Of a stretch of DNA of 64,000 nt, positions 33,233-40,169 are shown piece after piece. The notes beneath the pieces are model-generated. The model was given only the letters and a program-made list of their open reading frames with translations, did not search any database and had not been told where the DNA came from. Source of the DNA: an uncultured Clostridia bacterium (lineage in GTDB: Bacteria; Bacillota; Clostridia; Oscillospirales; Acutalibacteraceae); contig CANRPD010000002.1 in NCBI GenBank assembly GCA_947632385.1, forward strand, positions 1-64,000, written 5' to 3'. The translations under genes and the position numbers were made by a program. Position 1 is the first letter of the stretch, and every line of letters starts with the position of its first letter.

Positions 33233-33583
33233 GCCGCGGCCCCTGCCGGGACAGGCCAAGCCGCGGCCCCTGCCGGGGCAGGGCAACGCCGCGGGCAAGT
33301 GACTACAAGACGAAGGTGGGCCGTCGCGCCCACTGGTCTGCCTATCTCGCTCGATTGCACCCACCCAGCGGTCCGAAGTCCATTTTGCCCCACCCAAAAA
33401 ATCATCTCGCCTGCCCCACCCGCCGCCCCCGTCTCGCCGCCTGCTCCGCGGGCGCTTTTGCTCCGCAAAAGGAAGGGTGGGCCAAGGACAGGCCCACCCT
33501 TCGCGAGACGGCCCGCCAGTGCCCCGCCCGTCCAAACCAACGCATTGTCACCTTCAAACAAAAGGAAAAGCGCCGCGCCCATT
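33233..33583. repeat. GC-rich palindromic repeat array (copy B)
   Basis: No gene is present. Starting at the esterase stop there are tandem ~27-bp units (ccgcggcccctgccgggg type), a ctaca...gtcgcgcc unit, and the cloverleaf element at 33429-33511. The array runs into the AT-rich cassette at 33584. Confidence 0.85.
33429..33511 (+). repeat. Cloverleaf repeat element, copy B
   Basis: Outer stem CCGTCTCG (33429-33436) with CGAGACGG (33504-33511) encloses three hairpins: CGCCTGC-TCC-GCGGGCG (33438-33454), CTTTTGC-TCC-GCAAAAG (33455-33471) and GAAGGGTGGGCC/GGCCCACCCTTC (33472-33502). Length 83 bp. Confidence 0.9.
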
Positions 33584-33841
33584 AGTTTACATAATTCAAA
33601 TTTCACACAACTCAACCCGCCCTGCAAACCCGTCCCACCGTCCTATTTCCACTCCGACCCTTCCCGTCGGGTTCCGGGCCCTTTTTGCGCCCTTCCGGTC
33701 CACTTCCGGTATGGTTCCACCCCTGTTTTTGCCCGTTCCCGACATTTGTTCAAATATGAACAAATTGTAAATTTTAATTTTTTTCAAAAAAGTTTCCCTC
33801 TCCAGGGAAACTTTACCCCTTTTAATAGGGGATATATGGAG
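33584..33841. repeat. ~258-bp AT-rich dispersed cassette, copy 1
   Basis: The stretch from agtttacataattcaaattt to ggggatatatggag is closely matched at 63633-63891. It contains a 9-bp-arm palindrome ATTTGTTCA-AATA-TGAACAAAT (33744-33765), a hairpin with a minus-strand T-run, and CCCCT-TTTAAT-AGGGG. No coding frame is conserved between copies. Confidence 0.9.
33786..33814 (-). terminator. Minus-strand terminator inside the cassette
   Basis: AAAGTTTCCCT (33789-33799) pairs with AGGGAAACTTT (33804-33814); on the minus strand the stem is followed by six T. It would stop transcripts coming from the rhamnose operon about 700 bp upstream. Confidence 0.75.
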
Positions 33842-34497
33842 GCCCTTTGCAGGGCATGCATGTCGCGCCTCGCGCGTCCCGCGCTGACACCTACTGGAAA
33901 CCAGTGAGCCGTCGCGCCCGCCGGTCCGTGCCCGGACGGGGCGAAGCCGCACCACAGAGCCTACTGGACGAAAATGGGTCGTCGCGCCCGGCCCCTGCCG
34001 GGGCGGGGCAACGCCGCGGGCCAGCGCGTACTGGAAAAAAACGAGTAGTCGCGCTCGCCAGCCTCCTCAACCCGCCAGCACCTCCCGCGCAACCCCCCAA
34101 CTTGCACGAACCCCGCCGCAACCCCTCGATTTCCAGCTCCAACCCGCTCAATTCCCCCCGCCAACGAACTGGAACCGCTTCTGGCCCCACCGAAAATTTT
34201 CATCTCGTCCGCCCACCCACCTCCCCCGTCTCGCCACCTGCTCCGCAGGCGCTTTTGCTCCGCAAAAGGGAGGGTGGGCCAAGAACTGGCCCACCCTCCG
34301 CGAGACGGCAGCCCCTGCCGGGGCAAGGCAAGTCGCGGCCCCTGCCGGGGCGGGGCAAGTCGCGCCATGGTTTCTTCATTCGTCCAGTCAAATACCGCGC
34401 CGAAAGTGCCTGCAACTTGCACCAACCCCGCTCGAACCCCCGCAAAACCGTCCCGGACCCTGCCGGGACCCTGCCGGGACCCGGCCGCAGCCGTCCC
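33842..34497. repeat. GC-rich palindromic repeat array (copy C)
   Basis: No gene is present. Units include tcgcgcctcgcgcgtcccgc (33870 onward), three spaced copies of tactgga...gtcgcgc (33892, 33963, 34029), the cloverleaf element at 34226-34308, and tandem cccctgccgggg units (34312-34366). It ends at the rhaD stop codon. Confidence 0.85.
34226..34308 (+). repeat. Cloverleaf repeat element, copy C
   Basis: An 83-bp element with the same outer stem CCGTCTCG/CGAGACGG. Hairpin 1 is CACCTGC-TCC-GCAGGCG, hairpin 2 is CTTTTGC-TCC-GCAAAAG, and hairpin 3 is GGAGGGTGGGCCA/TGGCCCACCCTCC, a changed but still paired version of copy B. Confidence 0.9.
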
Positions 34498-35319
34498 TCA
34501 CTTTTCCCAGAGGAACCGTTCGGGCAGCGACACGCCGAAATCCGCCGCCAGGTGCCGGAACTCCTCGGGCCGGATGGTCTGGCGCTTGCCGCCCATGGAC
34601 AGCACCTTCACCAGGATCTCGGCGGATTTTTCCACGGTGTGCATCAGGCCGAAGGTCAGGTCGAAGTCCTCCCCGGAGCAGAACATGCCGTGGTGGGCCC
34701 AAATGGCCACATCGTACCGTTTCATCAGCTCCGAGGTGGCCACGGCAATGTCCCGGCCGCCGGGGACCATCCAGGGCACCACGCCCACCCCGTCGGGGAA
34801 GACCACCGGGCATTCCGTGGCCATTTCCCACAGCTCCCGAGTGAAGGCCTCGTCGGTGAGGGGCAGCACGAAGGTCAGGGCGATGATGTTGGCCGGGTGG
34901 GCGTGGTAGATCACCCGGTGGCGGCCGCCGGTGGCCTGGAATTTCACCTCGTGGTTCATCAGGTGGCTGGGCAGCTCGCTGGTGGGCCGCCCGCCCCGGG
35001 AGAGCCCCCAGCAGATGCGGTAGTTTTCCCCCGCTTCGTCCAGCTCGAGGACGCAGACGGTGTCCTCGGGGTCGGAGAGGGCGTTGCGCAGGAATTTCCC
35101 CGACCCGGTGACGAGGAAATACGCCCCGCCCAGGGCCGGCACCACGGTGCCGATGGGCTGCCATTCCCGGGGAGTCAGGCACTCCCGCACCGATTCGATC
35201 TCCTCCGGCCGGATGCGGTAGCTCAGGTTGCCGCCGTTGCGCTCGTGCCAGCCCTGCTCCCAGCCGTCGTTTGCCATGCGGAGAAAGCCCCGCAGAAAGT
35301 TTGCCTCCAAAATGTCCAT
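34498..35319 (-). CDS. rhaD: L-rhamnulose-1-phosphate aldolase
   Basis: The 273-residue class II aldolase splits rhamnulose 1-phosphate into dihydroxyacetone phosphate and L-lactaldehyde. It aligns along its length with E. coli RhaD: GWHERNGGNLSYR, FLVTGSGKFLRN, GGRPTSELPSHL, YHAHPANIIALTF (zinc His pair), ECPVVFPDGVGVVPWMVPG, and a late WAHHGMFCSG zinc His. It is the last gene of the rhaB-isomerase-rhaD operon, 13 bp after the isomerase stop. A repeat array follows its stop. Confidence 0.94.
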   Translation of the reverse strand: MDILEANFLRGFLRMANDGWEQGWHERNGGNLSYRIRPEEIESVRECLTPREWQPIGTVVPALGGAYFLVTGSGKFLRNALSDPEDTVCVLELDEAGENYRICWGLSRGGRPTSELPSHLMNHEVKFQATGGRHRVIYHAHPANIIALTFVLPLTDEAFTRELWEMATECPVVFPDGVGVVPWMVPGGRDIAVATSELMKRYDVAIWAHHGMFCSGEDFDLTFGLMHTVEKSAEILVKVLSMGGKRQTIRPEEFRHLAADFGVSLPERFLWEK

Positions 35320-35332
35320 GTTCCGTCTCCTC

Positions 35333-36751
35333 TCATCGGGTGATCACGTCCACCGGGACGTTCAGCAGCTTGGCCACCTTCAGCAGCGTGTCGATGTGCC
35401 GGCCTGCGGCGGCGGCCATGTGGTGGGTGGGTCCGGCCTCGCTCCAGCGGGTGCAGAATTCCCGGGCGCCGCAGGCAAACCGGGTGCGCATGTTGGTGTC
35501 GCCGAAGGTGAAGATGGGCCCCGCCTCGTTGACGCCCTCCGCCGCCACGAACTTGAAGTGTCCGTCCCGGTCCTGGGTGATGCCGAGGTAGGTCACGGGG
35601 CCCAAATGGGGGTAGAACTGGGTGAGATAGCCGCCGCCGGTCTTGCCGTGGAACACCGGGACGATCTTCATGGTGGGCTTTTTGGCGGAGATGTCCGCGT
35701 CGCCGGAGCCGGAGTGGCCGATGATGCACAGGTCCGCGTCGAAGTCGATGGAGTACATCTCCGACAGCTGCCCCATGCCGGCGATGGTCTTGAGGATGCT
35801 CATGGCCAGGGCCACCTTGATGTCCCCCTCCACGGCGCAGGCCACGCCCTGGCGGATGAGCATGGAGAAGGCGGGGATGAGCATGCTGTCCAGCACCCCG
35901 GCCTTGCCCTGGGCGAAGCCGTCGTAGTGGGAGGCCACAAAGCCGATGTGCTCCTCCCGGACCCAGTCCTCGAAGGCCGTGACGTACCGGGCCATTTCCC
36001 ACACGGTGTCCACCGTGGCGCCGCCCTCGATGTCGAAGGTGTCCAGGATCTGCTGGGCGTGGCCGCGGATGCGGGCCTCGTCGGTGACGGGGTCGGCGAT
36101 GGCCCACATCTTCTCCCAGTCGAACTGCTTGGTGTAGACCCCCAGGCGGTGGTAGAGGTTGGTCTCGTCGATGTACAGGTCCATCATGCCGGGGTAGGGC
36201 CGGCCGATCTGGGCCAGGTTCAGGTCCCGGAAACGCCGGCGCACCTGGGCCGCCCGGCACCAGTCCTCCAGCTGAGCCTGGGCGGCGGGGTCGCCGCCCT
36301 CCACCACGCCGGTGATCACCGCGTGGTGCTTGCCGGCCCGCTCCAGGTCGGCCACCATCTCGCCCACGGCGCCGCAGGCGTACAGCTCCCCCAGCCAGGT
36401 GGCGGTGTCGGTGTGGGCATAGTCGGGAGCCCGCTTTTTCTGCAGGTTCACCAGCACCACCGGCACGTCCAGGTCCCGGACGGCGGGGAGCAGGTTGTAG
36501 CTGGTGGCGTAGGTGAGCAGCTGCAGGATCACCAGGTCCACGTCGGCTGCCCGGAACTGGTCCCCGGCGGCCTGGGCCAGCTCTTTGGTGGTGACGATGC
36601 CGCCGTCGATGAGCTCCACCGTGGCGGGGATGCGCTGCTTGAACGCGGCGTACTGGGCCTCGAATTCCGGCACCAGGGACGGGAACTGGGGCAGATAGGC
36701 CCCCAGGGCGATGGCGAACACGCCCACACGGGCTTTGGTGTCGATCAACAT
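35333..36751 (-). CDS. L-arabinose/L-fucose isomerase-family protein, probable rhamnose isomerase role
   Basis: The 472-residue product belongs to the FucI/AraA-like isomerase fold rather than the RhaA family: an N-terminal substrate-channel domain (VDLVILQLLTYATSYNLLPA) and a C-terminal metal domain with AVEGDIKVALAMSIL, CIIGHSGSGD and a final GPTHHMAAA. Because it sits between rhaB and rhaD and no rhaA is present, it probably isomerises L-rhamnose to L-rhamnulose; this is an inference from context. It overlaps the rhaB stop by 7 bp. Confidence 0.82.
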   Translation of the reverse strand: MLIDTKARVGVFAIALGAYLPQFPSLVPEFEAQYAAFKQRIPATVELIDGGIVTTKELAQAAGDQFRAADVDLVILQLLTYATSYNLLPAVRDLDVPVVLVNLQKKRAPDYAHTDTATWLGELYACGAVGEMVADLERAGKHHAVITGVVEGGDPAAQAQLEDWCRAAQVRRRFRDLNLAQIGRPYPGMMDLYIDETNLYHRLGVYTKQFDWEKMWAIADPVTDEARIRGHAQQILDTFDIEGGATVDTVWEMARYVTAFEDWVREEHIGFVASHYDGFAQGKAGVLDSMLIPAFSMLIRQGVACAVEGDIKVALAMSILKTIAGMGQLSEMYSIDFDADLCIIGHSGSGDADISAKKPTMKIVPVFHGKTGGGYLTQFYPHLGPVTYLGITQDRDGHFKFVAAEGVNEAGPIFTFGDTNMRTRFACGAREFCTRWSEAGPTHHMAAAAGRHIDTLLKVAKLLNVPVDVITR

Positions 36752-38031
36752 ACAGGTTCCTCCTTTGCGGCGCGGATCTGCAGCTTCAGGTTGCCCAGGG
36801 CCGTGGCCTCGATGGGCAGGGCGATGACCTGTTTGCCGGTGATCCGCTGGGTCTCTTCATTGACGAATCGGTTCTTGGCGCCGCCCCCCACGATGTATAG
36901 CCGGTCATAGGTCTCGCCGGTGTTCTGCTCCAGCTCTTGGAGGGCGGTGCGGTAGCCCGCCGCCAGGCTGCGGTAGGCGCAGCGGAAGTAATCGGCGGGG
37001 GCGGGAGGCGGGGCGGGCAGGGCGCGGTCGAAGGCAGCGCGCATGCTCTCCGGGGCCAGGAAGGCGGGGTCGTTGGCGTCCACCAGGCCTTCGAAGCGGC
37101 TGTGGGCCACGGCTTCGTCCAGCTCCTGGAAGGCAGCCTCCGGGGCCAGCTCCTCCTTCAGGCGATTGATGAGCCACATGCCCATGATGTTCTTCTGGTA
37201 GCGGTTGTAGCCCACGCCGCCCTCGTTGGAGTAGTTGGCGGCTTCGCTTTTGGGGTCGGTGCGGGGGCGGGGGGTCTTCACCCCCAGCAGGGACCAGGTG
37301 CCCGAGGAGATGTAGGGGGCGTTGCCCTCCATGGGGATGCCCTCCACCGCGGAGGCGGTGTCGTGGGTGGCGCAGAGCACCGCCCGGACGCCCCGGTAGC
37401 GGCCCACGGGGGCGCCGGGGGGCTGCAGGGGCTTGAAAAACCGCCGGGGCAGGCCCAGGGCCTCGATGAGCTCCAGATCGTACTGGCCGGTCTCGGCGGA
37501 GACCAGGCCGGTGGTGGTGGCGTTGGTGTACTCGTGGGTCTTCACCCCGGTGAGCTTGTAGAGGAGGTACTCGGGGATCATGAGGAAGCCGCAGGCCCCC
37601 TCCAGCCGGCCGGAGCGCTGGTCCGCAGTGAGCTGGTAGAGGGTGTTGAAGGGCTGGAACTGGATGCCCGTCCGGCGGTAGAGCTGGGAGAAGGGGATCT
37701 TCTCGTGCACCATCCGGACAGCCTCGGCGGTGCGGTCGTCCCGGTAGGCGTAGCAGGGGAGGATCTCCCGGCTGCCGTCCAGGAGGACGTAATCCACCGC
37801 CCAGGTGTCGATGGAGAAGCTCTCCAGGGGATAGGTCTCCAGGGCCAGGTCCAGCCCGGCCCGGACGTGGCGCACCAGGTGCTCCAGGTCCCAGACCAGG
37901 TGGCCGTTTTGGGACTGGACGCCGTTGGGGAAGCGGTAGAGCTCCCGGGTCCGGAGGGCGCCGTCCTCCTCCCAGCCCAGGATGTGCCGGCCCGAGGAGG
38001 CGCCGATGTCGATGGCAAGATAATATTTCAT
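36745..38031 (-). CDS. rhaB: L-rhamnulokinase
   Basis: The 428-residue FGGY-family sugar kinase phosphorylates L-rhamnulose. Phosphate-1 motif YYLAIDIGASSGRHILGW is N-terminal; the conserved FSIDTWAVDYVLLDG, ATHDTASAVEGIP, ISSGTWSLLG and the adenosine motif LYIVGGGAKNRFV follow. All are typical of RhaB. ATG 38031 fits the family start. It is the first gene of the operon under its own promoter. Confidence 0.95.
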   Translation of the reverse strand: MKYYLAIDIGASSGRHILGWEEDGALRTRELYRFPNGVQSQNGHLVWDLEHLVRHVRAGLDLALETYPLESFSIDTWAVDYVLLDGSREILPCYAYRDDRTAEAVRMVHEKIPFSQLYRRTGIQFQPFNTLYQLTADQRSGRLEGACGFLMIPEYLLYKLTGVKTHEYTNATTTGLVSAETGQYDLELIEALGLPRRFFKPLQPPGAPVGRYRGVRAVLCATHDTASAVEGIPMEGNAPYISSGTWSLLGVKTPRPRTDPKSEAANYSNEGGVGYNRYQKNIMGMWLINRLKEELAPEAAFQELDEAVAHSRFEGLVDANDPAFLAPESMRAAFDRALPAPPPAPADYFRCAYRSLAAGYRTALQELEQNTGETYDRLYIVGGGAKNRFVNEETQRITGKQVIALPIEATALGNLKLQIRAAKEEPVC

Positions 38032-38068
38032 AGCACGCCCCTTTTCTGTTTTGCGTTTTGCTGCTCCC

Positions 38069-38097
38069 ATCATACCCGCTTTCCGGCCTGGGGTCAA
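38069..38097 (-). promoter_or_regulatory. Rhamnose operon promoter
   Basis: On the minus strand TTGACC (38092-38097) and TATGAT (38069-38074) with a 17-bp spacer, 38 bp before rhaB. No regulator gene is in the window. Confidence 0.75.
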
Positions 38098-38163
38098 GAG
38101 CCCCGGCAAAAAAAGCCCCCCGTACCGGCGGGAAAACGGCGGGCCGGGGGGAGAGGGAAGAGG

Positions 38164-38192
38164 TTTACAAGGGAGGAAAAATGTGGTACAAT
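38164..38192 (+). promoter_or_regulatory. Aminopeptidase gene promoter
   Basis: TTTACA (38164-38169) and TACAAT (38187-38192) with a 17-bp spacer. Confidence 0.75.
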
Positions 38193-38225
38193 GCGGACAA
38201 AACCAAACCGACAGGAGGAACGATC

Positions 38226-39437
38226 ATGGATCTGGAAAAAATGAAGCGGAAGTACGCCTATACCCTGGCGCGGGTGGGCCTGAACGTGCAGAAGGGGCAG
38301 ACCGTGCTGGTGGAGGCCGCCATCGAGGGGTGGGAGTTCACCAGCCTCTTTGCCGAGGAGTGCTACAAGCTGGGGGCCGGGAACGTGGTGGTCCACTATC
38401 TGGACCTGCCCAACATGAAGGTGGCCGCCCAGTACCGCCCGGACGAGGACGTGCGCCGGGTGGAGGACTGGGAGGTGGCCATGCACCAGCCCTATCTGGA
38501 CCAGGGGGCGTGCTACGTCCGGCTGGAGGGCGTGAACCCCAAGCTGATGGAGGACCTGAGCGAGAAGAACTCCAACGCCATTTTTGCCCATGTGGACGCG
38601 GTGCGGAACATCATGCGCAAGGCCAGCCGGGAAAAGCACTGCCAGTGGCTCATCGCCATGGTGCCCACGGTGCAGTGGGCGGAGTACATCCTGGAGGGGA
38701 AGACCGGACAGGAGGCTCTGGACGAGCTGTGGCAGATCCTGTTCAAGCTCTGCTACATCACCGAGGACAATGACGTGGTGGCCGCCTGGGAGGAGAAGGG
38801 CAAGCGCAACGCCGTGAAGGGCAACGCCGTGGACGCCCTGAAGCTGACGAAGCTGCACTATACCGCCTCCAATGGCACGGACCTCACCGTGGGGCTGACG
38901 CCCTGGTCCCGGTTCGGCCACGGGGACCGGCCCCTGCCCAAGGACTTCGTGCGGTTCCACGCCAACATCCCCAGCGAGGAGATCTGTACCACCCCCAACA
39001 AGTTCGAGACCAACGGCGTGGTGTACGCCTCCCGGCCGCTGGTGCTGGGAGGAAAGAAGATCGAGCACTTCGGGTTCCGCTTTGAAAACGGCAAGGTGGT
39101 GGAGGTGCTGGCCGACGAGGGCAAGGAGATGCTGGAGGCGCTGATCGCCACGGACGAGAACGCGGGGTATCTGGGCGAAGCCGCCCTGGTGGAGTACCAT
39201 TCCCCCATCAGCATGAGCGGGCTGGTGTACTACACCACCCTCATCGACGAGAACGCCAGCTGCCACCTGGCCCTAGGCCGGGGCCTGGGCGCCGGGCCCA
39301 AAGGGACGGAGCACCTGTTCAACGACTCCACCATTCACGTGGATTTCATGATCGGCACCCCGGACATGCACATCGTGGGCACCACGGAGGACGGCCGGGA
39401 GGTGGATATCTTCCGGGACGGCGATTTCGCCATTTGA
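38226..39437 (+). CDS. Aminopeptidase, M29 family (thermophilic aminopeptidase type)
   Basis: The 403-residue product is a cytosolic metallo-aminopeptidase of family M29 (AmpS/PepS). Family features are KMKRKYAYTLARVGLNVQKGQ at the start, HANIPSEEICTTPN, the LGEAALVEYHSPIS Glu/His metal ligands, LALGRGL, and the closing STIHVDFMIGT. It removes N-terminal residues from peptides. Start ATG follows acaggagg. It is divergent from the rhamnose operon. Confidence 0.93.
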   Translation: MDLEKMKRKYAYTLARVGLNVQKGQTVLVEAAIEGWEFTSLFAEECYKLGAGNVVVHYLDLPNMKVAAQYRPDEDVRRVEDWEVAMHQPYLDQGACYVRLEGVNPKLMEDLSEKNSNAIFAHVDAVRNIMRKASREKHCQWLIAMVPTVQWAEYILEGKTGQEALDELWQILFKLCYITEDNDVVAAWEEKGKRNAVKGNAVDALKLTKLHYTASNGTDLTVGLTPWSRFGHGDRPLPKDFVRFHANIPSEEICTTPNKFETNGVVYASRPLVLGGKKIEHFGFRFENGKVVEVLADEGKEMLEALIATDENAGYLGEAALVEYHSPISMSGLVYYTTLIDENASCHLALGRGLGAGPKGTEHLFNDSTIHVDFMIGTPDMHIVGTTEDGREVDIFRDGDFAI

Positions 39438-39451
39438 GCTGAGACGCGGAC

Positions 39452-39476
39452 AAGAGGCCCCCGCGGGGGGCCTCTT
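39452..39476. terminator. Hairpin between the aminopeptidase gene and tag
   Basis: AAGAGGCCCCC (39452-39462) pairs with GGGGGCCTCTT (39466-39476). The stem is perfect but no T-run follows, so terminator function is uncertain. Confidence 0.5.
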
Positions 39477-39501
39477 AGCTGTCCGGACCGAAGGAGGGCC
39501 A

Positions 39502-40107
39502 ATGGGAAACTGTGACTGGGGACAGGCGGGGGAGGCCGAGCGGCTGTATCACGACCGGGAGTGGGGCGTGCCCATCCACGACGACCGGCGGATGTTCGAG
39601 GCGCTGTCTCTCGACTGCCTGCAGTGCGGGCTGAGCTGGAGCCTGATGCTGAAAAAGCGGGCGATCTTTCGCCGGTGCTTTGCGGAGTTCGACTACGACC
39701 AGGTGGCGGCGTTCACCGACGAGCAGGTGCAGCGGATCCTGGAGACGCCGGGGATGCTGCGCTCGGAGCGGAAGGTGCGGGCCATCGTGGCCAATGCGGC
39801 GTGCTTTCGGCAGGTGCGGGCGCAGTTCGGCAGCTTTTGCGCCTATCTGTGGGGGTTCACCGACGGGAAGACCGTGGTGTATGAGGGACACCCCCAGGGG
39901 CGGGTGCCCGTGCGCAACGGGCTTTCGGAGCGGATCAGCCGGGACCTGAAAAAGCGGGGGTTCCGGTTCGTGGGGCCGGTGATGGTCTACGGGTTTTTGC
40001 AGGGCTGCGGGGTCATCAACGACCACGGGGCGGACTGCCCCTGCTTTGCGCGGATCAACGGGGCGTTCCCCACGGTGGAGCTCGAACCGGAGGGGGAGGT
40101 CTTTTGA
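39502..40107 (+). CDS. tag: DNA-3-methyladenine glycosylase I
   Basis: The 201-residue enzyme removes 3-methyladenine from alkylated DNA. All Tag zinc ligands are visible: Cys4 (MGNCDW), His in YHDREWGVP, and His/Cys in INDHGADCPC. The FEALSLDCLQCGLSWSLML segment is also typical (SWxxxL). aaggagg lies upstream of the ATG. It stands 62 bp before the first S9 peptidase gene. Confidence 0.95.
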   Translation: MGNCDWGQAGEAERLYHDREWGVPIHDDRRMFEALSLDCLQCGLSWSLMLKKRAIFRRCFAEFDYDQVAAFTDEQVQRILETPGMLRSERKVRAIVANAACFRQVRAQFGSFCAYLWGFTDGKTVVYEGHPQGRVPVRNGLSERISRDLKKRGFRFVGPVMVYGFLQGCGVINDHGADCPCFARINGAFPTVELEPEGEVF

Positions 40108-40169
40108 CCGGGCGCCGGGGCGGACCGGGGCCCTTTTGGAGCCAAGGAACAAAACAAGGAGGAACGACC

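Noticed and set aside
33584..33841. Degraded transposase gene in the AT-rich cassette
   Set aside because: No reading frame is conserved between the two copies and no transposase-like residues are seen.
33299..33907. Overlapping frames of up to 202 codons in the repeat region
   Set aside because: They run through repeat units and differ between copies; no ribosome-binding site or family pattern.
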